From positions 310,001-374,000 of the forward strand of contig NZ_CP116384.1 in assembly GCF_028201475.1 (NCBI RefSeq): a stretch of DNA of 64,000 bases, in the 5' to 3' direction. Source of the stretch: Vibrio sp. SCSIO 43137. GTDB taxonomy: Bacteria > Pseudomonadota > Gammaproteobacteria > Enterobacterales > Vibrionaceae. Under the pieces are notes generated by a model. That model did not search any database. It was not told the DNA's origin and saw only the letters and a list, made by a program, of their open reading frames with translations. Shown one piece after another: positions 26,935-37,029 of the stretch. Each line of letters begins with the position of its first letter. The first letter of the stretch is position 1. The position numbers and the translations under genes are program-made.

Positions 26935-29388
26935 ATGAAACCGAGTCAACAAAAGAAGTTTGATAAAGCGCAGTTCCAGGCAGATGTAAAGATGCACCTG
27001 ACCGCGACCTACGCAACAACCGTAGAGACAGCAAGTCCGAGAGCATGGTATCTGGCAATGGGACGCGCGTTGGCAGAGTTCACCACCTTTGATCTTCTTG
27101 AGACAGAAAATGACGCAGCCATTAAAAATGCAAAAAGCGTCAACTACCTTTCTCTTGAGTTTTTGATTGGCCGCCTGACAGGTAACAACCTGATCAGTAT
27201 GGGGCTATACGAGCAGATTGACGGTGCTATGAAAGAGTTGGGCCAGAGCCTGACCGATCTGCTTGAAGAAGAGCGCGATCCATCATTGGGTAACGGTGGT
27301 CTTGGCCGTCTTGCTGCCTGCTTTATGGATTCGTGTGCAGCACAAGAGTTTCCGACAGTAGGTTATGGCCTTCATTATGAATATGGCCTGTTTAAACAGT
27401 CTTTTGATCAGTGTCATCAGAAAGAAGCACCGGACGCATGGCGTGGTGTAGAAGGTTATCCGTGGGAAGTTGCCCGCCCTAATCTCGCTCAGACCATTGG
27501 TTTTTATGGCCACGTTGAAGTGGTTCATGAAGATGGCAAAGAGAAGCGCCGTTGGGTTCCGGGTATGAGCGTAAAAGCCATGCCTTGGGATATGCCGATT
27601 GTCGGCTATGAAAGCAATACGGTTTATCCGCTACGCTTGTGGGAATGTCAGGCGATTGCGCCATTCTCACTGGAAAGCTTTAACAACGGTGATTACTTTG
27701 AAGCACAGCACTCGCTGATTGATGCCGGTAACATTACTAAAGTACTTTATCCGAACGACAACCATGAGAAAGGCAAGACCCTTCGTCTGATGCAACAGTA
27801 TTTCCACAGTGCCGCCTCTATTGCCGATATTCTGCGTCGTCATGAAGAAGCAGGCCATAAGCTGGAAGATTTGGCTAAGTACGAAACTATTCAACTGAAT
27901 GATACTCACCCGACTATCGCCATTCCTGAGCTGATGCGTGTGCTGGTGGATGAGAAGGAGTGGCATTGGGATGATGCATGGGCACTTTGCTGCAAGACAT
28001 TCGCTTATACCAACCACACCCTGCTTCCTGAAGCACTAGAGACATGGAGTGAGTCACTGATCCAGCGTCTGCTGCCGCGTCATATGGAGATCATCTACCA
28101 TATCAACCACCTGTTTATGCAGGAAGTTCGTGCTAAATGGCCGGGTGATGTTGATAAGCAACGTAAGCTGTCAATTATTCAGGAAGGTTTCCACCGTATG
28201 GTGCGTATGGCTAACTTGTGTGTGGTGGGTTCATATGCGGTAAACGGTGTGGCGGCACTTCACTCCGAGCTGGTTAAACGCGACCTGTTCCCTGAGTTTA
28301 ACGAGCTGTATCCGAACAAACTGCAAAACGTGACTAACGGTGTAACACCGCGCCGCTGGCTGAAGTTCTGTAACCCGGGTCTCTCTCAGCTGATTACCGA
28401 TAAGATCGGCGACAAGTGGCCGGCTGATCTGGATAAGCTGACGGATATCGCTAAATATGCTGACGATGAGAAATTCCAGCAAGAGTACATGGCAGTTAAG
28501 AAAGCCAACAAGGTACGTCTTGCTGAATGGGTTCAGGACAACATGGGTATTGAACTGAATACCGATGCTATCTTTGATGTTCAGATTAAGCGTCTGCACG
28601 AGTACAAGCGTCAGCACCTGAACCTGCTGCACATTTTGTCTCTGTATCACCGCCTGCTGACTGACCCGTCATTTGATATGGCGCCCCGCGTTGTGTTCTT
28701 TGCTGCTAAGGCGGCACCGGGTTATCACCTTGCCAAAGAGATCATCTACGCAACTAACAAGGTTGCAGAGAAGATCAACAGCGACAACCGCGTAAACCAC
28801 AAACTAAAAGTGGTGTTTATCCCTGACTACCGCGTCAGTATGGCAGAAATCATTATTCCGGCAGCGGACGTTTCTGAGCAGATCTCTACGGCAGGTAAAG
28901 AAGCATCAGGTACCGGTAATATGAAGATGGCTCTGAACGGTGCCCTGACCATAGGTACTATGGATGGTGCTAACGTTGAGATCCGTGAAGAAGTGGGTGA
29001 TGAAAACATCTATATCTTCGGTCTTGAAGTAGAAGGTGTCGAAGCGCTTAGAGCACGTGGCTACAACCCGTTTGATTACTATAACGCCGATCATCTGCTG
29101 AAAGCGTCCATGGACTTGTTGCTTGGTGATGAGTTTACTCCGGGTGAGCCGGGCAAACTACGCGCTGTATACGACAGCTTGCTTGACGGCGGTGACCCGT
29201 ATCTCTGTCTGGCCGATTTCGCCTCTTATGTGAAAGCACACGAAGCGATGGATCAGCAATACCGTGACCAGTCTGGCTGGGCGCGTAAAGCGATTCTTAA
29301 CACGGCACTGGTCGGTAAGTTCAGCTCCGACCGCTCTATCAGAGATTATGTCAATAACATCTGGAAGCTGGAAGCCGTTAAACGCTAA
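26935..29388 (+). CDS. malP: Maltodextrin phosphorylase
   Basis: 817 aa, typical of glycogen/maltodextrin phosphorylases. It releases glucose-1-phosphate from maltodextrins by phosphorolysis. Recognised by 'DPSLGNGGLGRLAACFMDS' (about 117-135), 'NDTHPTIAIPELMRVL' and the PLP-binding Lys in 'EASGTGNMKMALNGALTIGT' region (about 655-680), with 'DGANVEI' just after. The gene is directly downstream of MalT boxes and followed by malQ, so MalP (not GlgP) is the proper assignment. SD is weak. Confidence 0.95.
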   Translation: MKPSQQKKFDKAQFQADVKMHLTATYATTVETASPRAWYLAMGRALAEFTTFDLLETENDAAIKNAKSVNYLSLEFLIGRLTGNNLISMGLYEQIDGAMKELGQSLTDLLEEERDPSLGNGGLGRLAACFMDSCAAQEFPTVGYGLHYEYGLFKQSFDQCHQKEAPDAWRGVEGYPWEVARPNLAQTIGFYGHVEVVHEDGKEKRRWVPGMSVKAMPWDMPIVGYESNTVYPLRLWECQAIAPFSLESFNNGDYFEAQHSLIDAGNITKVLYPNDNHEKGKTLRLMQQYFHSAASIADILRRHEEAGHKLEDLAKYETIQLNDTHPTIAIPELMRVLVDEKEWHWDDAWALCCKTFAYTNHTLLPEALETWSESLIQRLLPRHMEIIYHINHLFMQEVRAKWPGDVDKQRKLSIIQEGFHRMVRMANLCVVGSYAVNGVAALHSELVKRDLFPEFNELYPNKLQNVTNGVTPRRWLKFCNPGLSQLITDKIGDKWPADLDKLTDIAKYADDEKFQQEYMAVKKANKVRLAEWVQDNMGIELNTDAIFDVQIKRLHEYKRQHLNLLHILSLYHRLLTDPSFDMAPRVVFFAAKAAPGYHLAKEIIYATNKVAEKINSDNRVNHKLKVVFIPDYRVSMAEIIIPAADVSEQISTAGKEASGTGNMKMALNGALTIGTMDGANVEIREEVGDENIYIFGLEVEGVEALRARGYNPFDYYNADHLLKASMDLLLGDEFTPGEPGKLRAVYDSLLDGGDPYLCLADFASYVKAHEAMDQQYRDQSGWARKAILNTALVGKFSSDRSIRDYVNNIWKLEAVKR

Positions 29389-29400
29389 CAGTGTGGATTT

Positions 29401-29424
29401 AAGCCGGAACTTAGGTTCCGGCTT
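29401..29424 (+). other. Hairpin in the malP-malQ intergenic region
   Basis: Perfect 10-bp arms AAGCCGGAAC/GTTCCGGCTT with a TTAG loop, followed only by TACTC, so it may be a partial terminator or an mRNA-stabilising 3' end of malP. A second, looser inverted repeat (GGTCGCT/AGCGACC) follows at about 29435-29475. Confidence 0.6.
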
Positions 29425-29536
29425 TACTCAATCCGGTCGCTTTTTGAAAATAACAAAAAAGAGAGCGACCAGATTTGGTCAACACGAACAAAAGCCCTAT
29501 AAATTTGGAAGGTGGATGGCACCTCCGGAGAAAATA

Positions 29537-31717
29537 ATGAAGCAACAATCAGCATTAAAGCAGGTCGCTGATCTGGCAAAAATTTCAGATAGCTACGTCA
29601 GTGCATGGGGAGAACCCGCCAGTGTTGGAGAGGAGACGATTCGACGCTTACTAAGCTCTCTTGGTTATGATACCAGCAGCGATGAAGCGCTGCTTAAATC
29701 GGCAGAGAAGAAACATAAGACGGATGTTTTGCCGCCGGTTCTGGTGGTTCGTGACAGCGAACAGCCGATCGAAATTGAGCTGAATCTGGGTGTCAGTGCC
29801 CGTGAAAGTGAATTTAGCTGGAAACTGGAAACAGAACAAGGCGCTACTCTGGAGGGCTACCTTCAGTCGCAGATTGTCAGGGATGAGCGTGAAAATGGTG
29901 GTCCTCTGGTATTCCAGTTGCCAAAACTGGAGTGGGGCTACCATAAGCTGATTGTAAACCGTAAGCGCCGTAAAACACCTTACGAAATGACACTGATTGT
30001 TACTCCGTCGTCTTGTTATAAGCAGGATAAGCTTGAGCAGGGTGGCAAACTGTGGGGGCCGAGTGTGCAGCTTTATACCCTGCGTACACAGCACAACTGG
30101 GGTATCGGTGACTTTGGTGATCTGAAGCAGTTGGTTGCAGAAATTGCTTCCCGTGGTGGTGATTTTGTCGGCCTGAACCCGATTCATTCACTATTCCCTG
30201 CAAACCCGGAAGGTGCCAGCCCTTACAGCCCGTCTTCCCGTCGCTGGCTGAATGTTCTCTATATTGATGTCAGCTCGGTACCTGAGTTTGTACTGAGTGT
30301 AGAAGCACAGCAGATTGTCGGCAACAGTGATTTTCAGCAGCGTTTACATAAGGTACGTGATGCCCATTGGGTGAATTACTCAGAAGTGTCAGAGCTTAAG
30401 ATGAGTGTACTGCCGCTGTTGTTTGAAGAGTTTAAGACCCGCCATCTGGATAAGATGACCGACAGGGCAAAAGCCTTCCTTGATTTTGTTGAGCAGGGCG
30501 GAGACAGCCTGATGCATCAGGCGACATTCGATGCACTACATAGAAAACTGTTTGCTGAAGACGCCTCTGTCTGGGGCTGGCCGGTGTTCCCCGAGAAATA
30601 TCGTCATTTCCATAATCCGGCTGTTAAGACTTTTATTGAAGAGCACAAAGATGATGTTCAGCTGTATCTGTATTTGCAGTGGATTGCGGACGGACAGATT
30701 AATGAAGCTCAGACACTGGCAGAAGAGAAAGGCATGTCAGTAGGCCTGTACCGTGACCTTGCGGTAGGTGTTGCTAACTCCGGCTCAGAAACATGGGCAG
30801 ATGAAGGCAACCTGATTATGGACGCCAGCATAGGTGCGCCGCCGGATGTTCTGGGGCCGCTGGGACAGAACTGGGGTCTGCCTCCGCTAAACCCGCAGGT
30901 GCTTCAGGCGACCGGTTACGATGCTTACATTAAGCTGCTTCGCGCCAATATGAAGCACTGCGGTGCGTTGCGAATTGACCATGTACTGGGCCTGCTGCGT
31001 CTGTGGTGGATTCCGCAGGGTGAAGGTGCTAAAGACGGCGCGTATATCTACTATCCGGTAGAAGATATGCTGGCGATTCTGGCGCTGGAATCTCACCGTT
31101 ATCAGTGTAGTGTCATTGGTGAAGACCTTGGTACGGTTCCTGATGAGATTGTGGAAATTCTGGCCGATGCAGGTGTTCACTCCTACAAGGTGTTCTTCTT
31201 CGAAACTGCAGAAGATGGTGGTTACTACTCGCCGAAACACTACACAGAGCAGTCTATGTCTGCCCTTTGTACTCACGATATGCCGACACTGCGTGGCTTC
31301 TGGCACTGTGACGATTTGAAAACCGGCAGTGAATTAGGGCTATATCCTGATGAAGAGCAGCTGAAAGGGCTGTTTGATGACCGCCTTAAGTGCAAGCAGG
31401 AGATCCTTAATAGTGTTGAGTGGCATGGCTTCCTGCCGGATGGTGTAGGAAGGGACGCTACACTGGTGCCAATGGATCGTTACCTGAGTGAAGCACTGCA
31501 GCTTCATCTTGCTGCGGGATCATCTGCCCTGTTGAGTGTTCAGCTTGAGGACTGGCTGGAGATGGACAAGCCGGTCAACATTCCGGGCACCGTTGACGAG
31601 TATCCGAACTGGCGCCGTAAGCTGTCGGTAAATCTGGATGATATTTTCGCCAGAGATGAGGTAAACCACATTGCTAAGCGTCTGACAGAAGTGCGCCGAC
31701 AAGCAAGCAGTAAGTGA
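29537..31717 (+). CDS. malQ: 4-alpha-glucanotransferase (amylomaltase)
   Basis: 726 aa from the ATG at 29537, with GGAG seven bases upstream; the frame is open further to 29264 but that part overlaps malP. It transfers glucans between maltodextrins and releases glucose, feeding MalP. GH77 motifs: nucleophile in 'LRIDHVLGL', acid/base Glu in 'VIGEDLGTVP', third Asp in 'THDMPTLRGFW'. The N-terminal extension (about 1-150) is a beta-sandwich as in other enterobacterial MalQ. It is 148 bases after malP with a hairpin in between, so it is probably co-transcribed at lower level. Confidence 0.95.
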   Translation: MKQQSALKQVADLAKISDSYVSAWGEPASVGEETIRRLLSSLGYDTSSDEALLKSAEKKHKTDVLPPVLVVRDSEQPIEIELNLGVSARESEFSWKLETEQGATLEGYLQSQIVRDERENGGPLVFQLPKLEWGYHKLIVNRKRRKTPYEMTLIVTPSSCYKQDKLEQGGKLWGPSVQLYTLRTQHNWGIGDFGDLKQLVAEIASRGGDFVGLNPIHSLFPANPEGASPYSPSSRRWLNVLYIDVSSVPEFVLSVEAQQIVGNSDFQQRLHKVRDAHWVNYSEVSELKMSVLPLLFEEFKTRHLDKMTDRAKAFLDFVEQGGDSLMHQATFDALHRKLFAEDASVWGWPVFPEKYRHFHNPAVKTFIEEHKDDVQLYLYLQWIADGQINEAQTLAEEKGMSVGLYRDLAVGVANSGSETWADEGNLIMDASIGAPPDVLGPLGQNWGLPPLNPQVLQATGYDAYIKLLRANMKHCGALRIDHVLGLLRLWWIPQGEGAKDGAYIYYPVEDMLAILALESHRYQCSVIGEDLGTVPDEIVEILADAGVHSYKVFFFETAEDGGYYSPKHYTEQSMSALCTHDMPTLRGFWHCDDLKTGSELGLYPDEEQLKGLFDDRLKCKQEILNSVEWHGFLPDGVGRDATLVPMDRYLSEALQLHLAAGSSALLSVQLEDWLEMDKPVNIPGTVDEYPNWRRKLSVNLDDIFARDEVNHIAKRLTEVRRQASSK

Positions 31718-31745
31718 GCAGTGTAACTGACTTATAAATCAGTAA

Positions 31746-31770
31746 AATACCCGCCCCGGCGGGTATTTTT
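31746..31770 (+). terminator. Terminator of malPQ
   Basis: 10-bp perfect stem AATACCCGCC/GGCGGGTATT with a 2-nt spacer (so a slightly shorter helix with a tetraloop) followed by TTTTT. Confidence 0.85.
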
Positions 31771-32024
31771 ATCTGTTGAAATCCAAATCAGCGGCCAACA
31801 GGAAAAATATCGTTTTTTTCTTTATAAAGCAGCGCTTAGGTCATTTAAGTGCCGGGTTTATCGGGGTAATATTAGTGAATTACAGATTAGAACCGCAGAA
31901 TGGCAAATCGCCGGAGCGTGGATAGCTGATATCAGATTTCAGACCATCCGGTAACAGGGTCAGCTTATTGAAATAAGCACAATGGATGTGTTGTTTTATT
32001 TATAGATGTTTCGGGAGACGCCAG

Positions 32025-34205
32025 TTGAAAAAGAGTAATCTTTCTAAAGAATCAGAACAGTTTTCGCAGTTGGAACAGGCTGCCTGCTCTGATCCGTTTT
32101 CATTTTTAGGGCCTTATCACAGGGCCGAAAAGGTTTCACTCAGGGTCTGGATGCCGGGCGCGTGCAAGGTTGAACTTGTCGTCGCGGATGAGCCGAGAGT
32201 AGAACTGGAGAAGTTGCAGGATGGTGGTTTTGTCCTTCGTCAGGATCGCGACCTTACTTTTAGCCGTTATAAGTTAGCCGTTGACTGGAAAGGCACAGAG
32301 CAGATTATCGATGATCCATACCAGTATCATGCCCTGTATAAAGAGTTTGAAGAACTGCATACCCCGATTCAGATGTTCCACCATATGGGCGCACAGTTTG
32401 TTTCCGTTGAGCGTGAAGGTGAGCAGGTTTCCGGTGTTCGTTTTCTTGTTTACGCTCCTCACGCCAGTGCCGTCAGCCTGATTGGTAACTTCAACTACTG
32501 GGATGGCCGCAGAACGCCGATGCAGCGGCTGGATTACGGTATCTGGGGTATCTTTATTCCGGGAATGGAAGAAGGTGCCGAGTATAAGTATGAGATAAAA
32601 GGCCCGCACGGTGAGAGCCTGCCTCATAAAGCCGACCCTTGGGGCTTCCATGCAGAGCAGCACCCTTCGTTTGCCTCCATTACCTATAACCACGACCGCT
32701 ACCAGTGGCAGGATAAAGAGTGGCAGAACCGTCCAGTTACCCAAAAGACGAAGCAGGCGTTATCTTTCTATGAGTTGCATGTCGGTTCATGGAAGCGCGA
32801 TAGCGAAGGTAACTTCTTAGGTTACCGCGACCTTGCTGACCAACTGGTACCTTACCTGACTGAATTGGGTTACACCCATGTTGAGTTAATGCCGATTTCT
32901 GAGTATCCGTTCTACGGTTCATGGGGCTATCAGCCGGTAGGTCTGTTTGCGCCAACCAGCCGTTTCGGTACACCCGATGACTTTAAGTATTTTATTGATA
33001 AGTGTCATGCCACAGGCATTGGTGTTGTACTGGACTGGGTTCCGGCTCACTTCCCGTCTGACGACCATGGTCTGGCTAACTTTGATGGCACGCCTTTGTT
33101 CCACGATCCGGATCCACGCCGTGGCTGGCATCAGGACTGGAACTCCTTTATTTACGATGTCGGCCGTGAGCATGTAAGACGTTTCCTTGTGGCCAATGCC
33201 CTGTATTGGTTTAAGCAGTTCCATATTGATGGTATCCGTGTTGATGCGGTGGCCTCTATGCTTTATCTGGATTACTCGCGCAGCCATGACCAATGGATTC
33301 CGAACAGTGATGGCGGCAATGAAAATTATGATGCCATTGCCATGTTTAAGTGGGTCAATGAAGAGGTGTATAAGCACTTCCCGAACGCCATGACCATTGC
33401 TGAAGAGTCGACGGCATTCCCGGGCGTATCTGCACCAACCTTTATGGGCGGGCTAGGCTTCGGCTTTAAGTGGAATATGGGCTGGATGCATGACAGCCTG
33501 AGCTATGTTCAGGAAGATCCGGTACACAGAAAATATCATCACAACACCATTACCTTCCCGCTGATTTATGCTCACAGCGAGAACTATGTGTTGTCTCTTT
33601 CCCATGATGAAGTGGTGTATGGCAAACGCTCTATCCATAACAAGATGCCGGGTGATGAGTGGCAGCAGACAGCTAACCTGAGAGCCTATCTTGGTTACAT
33701 GTACGGTCAGCCGGGCAAAAAGCTGAACTTTATGGGAACAGAGTTTGGTCAGACCGCAGAGTGGAACCATGATGATCAGCTTCAGTGGTTCCTGCTGGCT
33801 TATGAACGCCATCAGGGGATCTACGCCCTGACTCGTGACCTGAACTTCCTTTACCGCAATGAACCTGCCCTGCATGAGCTGGATTGTGAGCCGAAAGGGT
33901 TTGAGTGGCGTCTGCAGGATGCCAATGACCACAGTATTCTGGCTCATGAGCGCATCAGTGAGTCGGGAGAGAGGATTCTGGTGGTAACCAACTTTACCCC
34001 GGTTCCTCACGACTCATTCCGTATCGGTGTGCCTCACAAAGGCAAATACGACTTGCTGCTAAACAGTGATGATGAGCAGTACCACGGTAGCGGTTATGAA
34101 GTGATTAAATCGCTGAACAGCGAAGATATTGGAAGTGAAGGTCTGGCTCAGTCGCTGAATCTGCGTATTCCGCCACTGGCAACGGTATTCTATAAGCTAG
34201 CTTAA
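32025..34205 (+). CDS. glgB: 1,4-alpha-glucan branching enzyme
   Basis: 726 aa from a TTG at 32025 with GGGAG seven bases upstream; the ATG at 31986 has no RBS. Order: N-terminal glucan-binding region and CBM48 (about 25-215), GH13 catalytic barrel with '[13 protein letters not shown]' (nucleophile Asp), '[11 protein letters not shown]' (acid/base Glu) and '[10 protein letters not shown]' (third Asp), then the C-terminal beta domain. It makes alpha-1,6 branches in glycogen. It has its own leader (31771-32024), where I saw no clear MalT box, and its own terminator, so it may be regulated apart from malPQ. Confidence 0.95.
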   Translation: MKKSNLSKESEQFSQLEQAACSDPFSFLGPYHRAEKVSLRVWMPGACKVELVVADEPRVELEKLQDGGFVLRQDRDLTFSRYKLAVDWKGTEQIIDDPYQYHALYKEFEELHTPIQMFHHMGAQFVSVEREGEQVSGVRFLVYAPHASAVSLIGNFNYWDGRRTPMQRLDYGIWGIFIPGMEEGAEYKYEIKGPHGESLPHKADPWGFHAEQHPSFASITYNHDRYQWQDKEWQNRPVTQKTKQALSFYELHVGSWKRDSEGNFLGYRDLADQLVPYLTELGYTHVELMPISEYPFYGSWGYQPVGLFAPTSRFGTPDDFKYFIDKCHATGIGVVLDWVPAHFPSDDHGLANFDGTPLFHDPDPRRGWHQDWNSFIYDVGREHVRRFLVANALYWFKQFHIDGIRVDAVASMLYLDYSRSHDQWIPNSDGGNENYDAIAMFKWVNEEVYKHFPNAMTIAEESTAFPGVSAPTFMGGLGFGFKWNMGWMHDSLSYVQEDPVHRKYHHNTITFPLIYAHSENYVLSLSHDEVVYGKRSIHNKMPGDEWQQTANLRAYLGYMYGQPGKKLNFMGTEFGQTAEWNHDDQLQWFLLAYERHQGIYALTRDLNFLYRNEPALHELDCEPKGFEWRLQDANDHSILAHERISESGERILVVTNFTPVPHDSFRIGVPHKGKYDLLLNSDDEQYHGSGYEVIKSLNSEDIGSEGLAQSLNLRIPPLATVFYKLA

Positions 34206-34232
34206 TCGCGCTCAGTTTTTTGTTATAAAGTT

Positions 34233-34275
34233 AAAGCCCCGCAACTTATTGGATAAGCTGCGGGGCTTTCTTTGT
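34233..34275 (+). terminator. Terminator of glgB
   Basis: 11-bp stem AAAGCCCCGCA/TGCGGGGCTTT extended by an inner CTTAT/ATAAG arm and followed by a T-rich tail. Confidence 0.85.
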
Positions 34276-34425
34276 TCCAGAGTATGAAATTAGGCTGCTT
34301 TTTATCTTAATGGGCATGAAGCCAGAGCTAATTTTCTGCTGTGGTGTAACCTTGTAACAGACATTTTCAGATGTAATTCCTTATGTATTATAGCATGTTA
34401 CTGTTTGTTCCTATCGGGGTTTAAC

Positions 34426-34875
34426 TTGAGCAACTATGCCACATTAGTTGATCTTCTCATTCAAAATGAGATGAGAGGCATCCAGAACCATGAACGTATC
34501 CTGGAGCTAGGTGATACACCCGACCTTCTTGTAGCTGAGTGTGGTTTCCCTCAACTTCCATTCGCCATTAAAGCCAGCACTTTAAGCAAGATATGTTTTG
34601 ACCATGGTATTGCAACATCCGTTATTAAACGAATTCCTGATATAGTTGCATCCCCAAAGTGCCTTTTTAAATCTGCCAACCCCAACTTTGTGGATTCTGT
34701 TGTGGTTCTGACCTTTGAGTTAAAGAATGGAGACCCAATAGTGGTATCTGTCAGGCAGAACATGCAAGCTGGTCGTAAGTTCTATAATTTCGTCACAAGC
34801 ATGTACCAAAAAGAGGGACAAAACCCAGAGGAAAAATGGAAAGCGAGCAACCTCTTAATATGGGAGGCTCCTTGA
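34426..34875 (+). CDS. Stand-alone MuF-C/PBECR-like domain protein
   Basis: 149 aa from a TTG at 34426 with GGGG six bases upstream. From about residue 45 it matches the MuF C-terminal domain pattern: 'IKASTLSKICFDHGI...VIKRIPDIVASPKCLF', then 'DSVVVLTFELKNGDPIVV' with the V-V-L-T-x-E-like core, 'GRKFYNFVTSMYQKEG' and a final 'W...NLLIW'. In phages and polymorphic toxins this domain (MuF-C, related to PBECR nuclease-like folds) is fused to head morphogenesis or other toxin parts. Here it is alone with only about 40 residues in front and no phage, recombinase or immunity gene nearby. Family call from remembered pattern; function unknown. Confidence 0.6.
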   Translation: MSNYATLVDLLIQNEMRGIQNHERILELGDTPDLLVAECGFPQLPFAIKASTLSKICFDHGIATSVIKRIPDIVASPKCLFKSANPNFVDSVVVLTFELKNGDPIVVSVRQNMQAGRKFYNFVTSMYQKEGQNPEEKWKASNLLIWEAP

Positions 34876-34975
34876 CACCAAAAAGAATACCACTTACCAT
34901 GAACACAGATAGGTAATCCCTCACACCAAGCAATTAGAGCTGAAATGTCATATTATCTATCGCAACTTTCAAAAG

Positions 34976-34998
34976 CCGCTCACTGTAGCGGTTTTTTT
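34976..34998 (+). terminator. Terminator downstream of the MuF-C-like gene
   Basis: Stem CCGCT/AGCGG with a 6-nt loop followed by seven T. About 100 bases separate it from the MuF-C-like stop codon. Confidence 0.7.
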
Positions 34999-35085
34999 AC
35001 GTTTGCCCAGTGAAGCTGGCAAGCCCCTCATATTCAAGCAGAAAGCCAAGGACAATCAGTTTTTGTTATGGCGAACTTTTGAGCG

Positions 35086-36051
35086 CTACATCAACGAAAG
35101 TGATGAGAGTATAAAAATCCCCACAGTACAGGTAATCAGGGAGGCGACCGTGGTCAGGGCGATAATATTGGCTGCAAGAGAAGAGTTCCCCCCCATGGTT
35201 CTGGCCATTACATAGCTGGCTGCGGCAGTAGGTGCGGCACTCATAAAGAAGATCAGCCCTAGTTCCATTCCCCTGAACCCGCCAAACAGTGCTGCTCCGG
35301 TGATTAACAGCGGTGCAATCAGCAACTTATTACTGGTGGCAAACCACATGGCGTATTTATCCCCCCTTAGGGAGCGGATATTAAGAGAGCCACCGGTGCA
35401 GAGCAGTGCCAGCGGCAACGTCATATTGGCAAAGTACTGGCCGGCATCCAGCACCATTTCAGGTACAGGAATAGATAAGGCGTAGAAAATCAGACCAATC
35501 AGAATAGCGATAATCAGCGGGTTGCGGGTAAGGGTTTTCACTATCACTTTAATAGCATGAGCCGCCCCCTGAGTGTTGGCTTCCGAAGACTGGCTCAGGG
35601 CTATCACCGCCAGCACATTATAGAGAAGTGTCATGGGTGCCACATAAACCGCAGCTAGTGCAATTCCTGAATCACCATAAGCGTTGGCGACGTAAGCAAG
35701 GGCAATAATGGCTGTGTTGGCGCGGTAGCTGCCCTGAATAATCACTCCACGGTCGCGGGCAACTTTAAACCATCGTCTGCTTATCCAGAAAACCGAGATA
35801 AAAAACAGCAGGTTGGCAATCAGTCCAAACAGGATAAGCGGGGCACTGCTGGTAAAGTCGTGCTCTGAGCGCACAATGCTCAGAAACAGCAGCGCAGGCA
35901 GGGTTATCTGGAAAACAAGCTTTGAGGCTATATCGATAAATTCATCATTAATCAATGAGATTTTCTTAAGAACTACGCCTAGCAAAAGCATCAGGCAGAT
36001 AGGGCCTGTGATGGAAGCAGAGAACTGTAACTGGCTAAGAAAATCGGACAT
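35086..36051 (-). CDS. AEC-family (auxin efflux carrier-like) permease
   Basis: 321 aa with about ten hydrophobic helices in two inverted halves. Typical AEC stretches: 'LVFQITLPALLFLSIV', 'GSYRANTAIIALAYV', 'LLCTGGSLNI' and 'SAAPTAAASYVMARTMGG'. Bacterial AEC proteins export or exchange organic acids such as malate or malonate; the substrate is not readable. Single gene, divergent from the next hydrolase. Confidence 0.87.
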   Translation of the reverse strand: MSDFLSQLQFSASITGPICLMLLLGVVLKKISLINDEFIDIASKLVFQITLPALLFLSIVRSEHDFTSSAPLILFGLIANLLFFISVFWISRRWFKVARDRGVIIQGSYRANTAIIALAYVANAYGDSGIALAAVYVAPMTLLYNVLAVIALSQSSEANTQGAAHAIKVIVKTLTRNPLIIAILIGLIFYALSIPVPEMVLDAGQYFANMTLPLALLCTGGSLNIRSLRGDKYAMWFATSNKLLIAPLLITGAALFGGFRGMELGLIFFMSAAPTAAASYVMARTMGGNSSLAANIIALTTVASLITCTVGIFILSSLSLM

Positions 36052-36139
36052 CTTTTCCTCGTTTATTTTTCCGTACAGATGTTAAATATTTGATATAGTT
36101 CTGCCCAGAATAATTAAATTACAACAAAGGGCACTTAAA

Positions 36140-36997
36140 GTGAGTGAGAAAATCTACTTTAATACGTCAGGAAAGTTCAGCGTCAAACGCAAACTGGTGA
36201 ATATCACCACAAGGTTACACCATACTCTTGCTCCAAACCATGCAAAAAAAACCGCCAGACAGTTACTGCTGACTCCGGTACGCAGCAAGCCGATTAATCA
36301 GGAGCCGCAGGGCCTGCTTAAAGGTGAAGTGGAGACAGGGGAAGGTTTAATCAAAACCTACCAACTAGGTACTGGCCCGGTATGGGTACTTACTCATGGC
36401 TGGTCCGGCACTGCAAGCCAGTTTTATCCCCTGATGGAACACATTGCCAGCCGCGGTTTTACCGCACTTGCTTATGATCAGCCGGGGCATGGAAAAAGTG
36501 AAGGTGCTTACGGCCATATTCCGGCCTTTGTCGGTTGTCTGGAGAAGGTTCTGGATAGCACAGGCGAGGTTGCAGGCATTGTTGGCCATAGTATGGGGAC
36601 AGCCTCTGCCCTTGAGTGCCGTCATGCCAAAATTGCCGACTGCCCTATGTTATTGATAGCCCCTGTTCTGGATTATCTGGATAACCTGTTTGGCAGCGTA
36701 AGCCGCTCTGGTTACTCGATGAAGTTGTTTCAGGCCGTCGTCGAGGATGTTCAGGAGCAGTATCACTACCCGATTCATGTTATCGACCCGTATGCTCACC
36801 TGATGAGCAGAGAAAGCCAGACCTATATTGTTCACGATAAAGCGGACAAATTTACTAAGTTTTCTGTTTCAGAGAAGGCGGCAGGGGAAGGTGAAAAAGT
36901 GACTTTGATTGCCACCGAAGGCGAAGGCCACGGCAGAGTAATGAAGTGTCGTCAGGTGATGGAAAGCTTTGACCAACTGACAGGCCATATTCGCTAG
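36140..36997 (+). CDS. Alpha/beta hydrolase
   Basis: 285 aa from a GTG at 36140 (AAAGG nine bases upstream). 'THGWSGTASQFYPL' (oxyanion, about 85-98), nucleophile elbow G-H-S-M-G with Ser151, a likely acid in 'VHDKADKFT' and a likely His in 'EGEGHGRVM'. Soluble, without a signal peptide. First of three closely spaced genes with an MFS transporter and a DUF1415 protein. Substrate unknown; esterase or thioesterase-like. Confidence 0.8.
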   Translation: MSEKIYFNTSGKFSVKRKLVNITTRLHHTLAPNHAKKTARQLLLTPVRSKPINQEPQGLLKGEVETGEGLIKTYQLGTGPVWVLTHGWSGTASQFYPLMEHIASRGFTALAYDQPGHGKSEGAYGHIPAFVGCLEKVLDSTGEVAGIVGHSMGTASALECRHAKIADCPMLLIAPVLDYLDNLFGSVSRSGYSMKLFQAVVEDVQEQYHYPIHVIDPYAHLMSRESQTYIVHDKADKFTKFSVSEKAAGEGEKVTLIATEGEGHGRVMKCRQVMESFDQLTGHIR

Positions 36998-37029
36998 AGA
37001 TTTAAACAGCCAGGGACGGTAAAAACTTT

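Noticed and set aside
34376..36060. Prophage or genomic island around the MuF-C-like gene
   Set aside because: No integrase, tRNA, att repeats or other phage genes flank it; only the single gene looks foreign.
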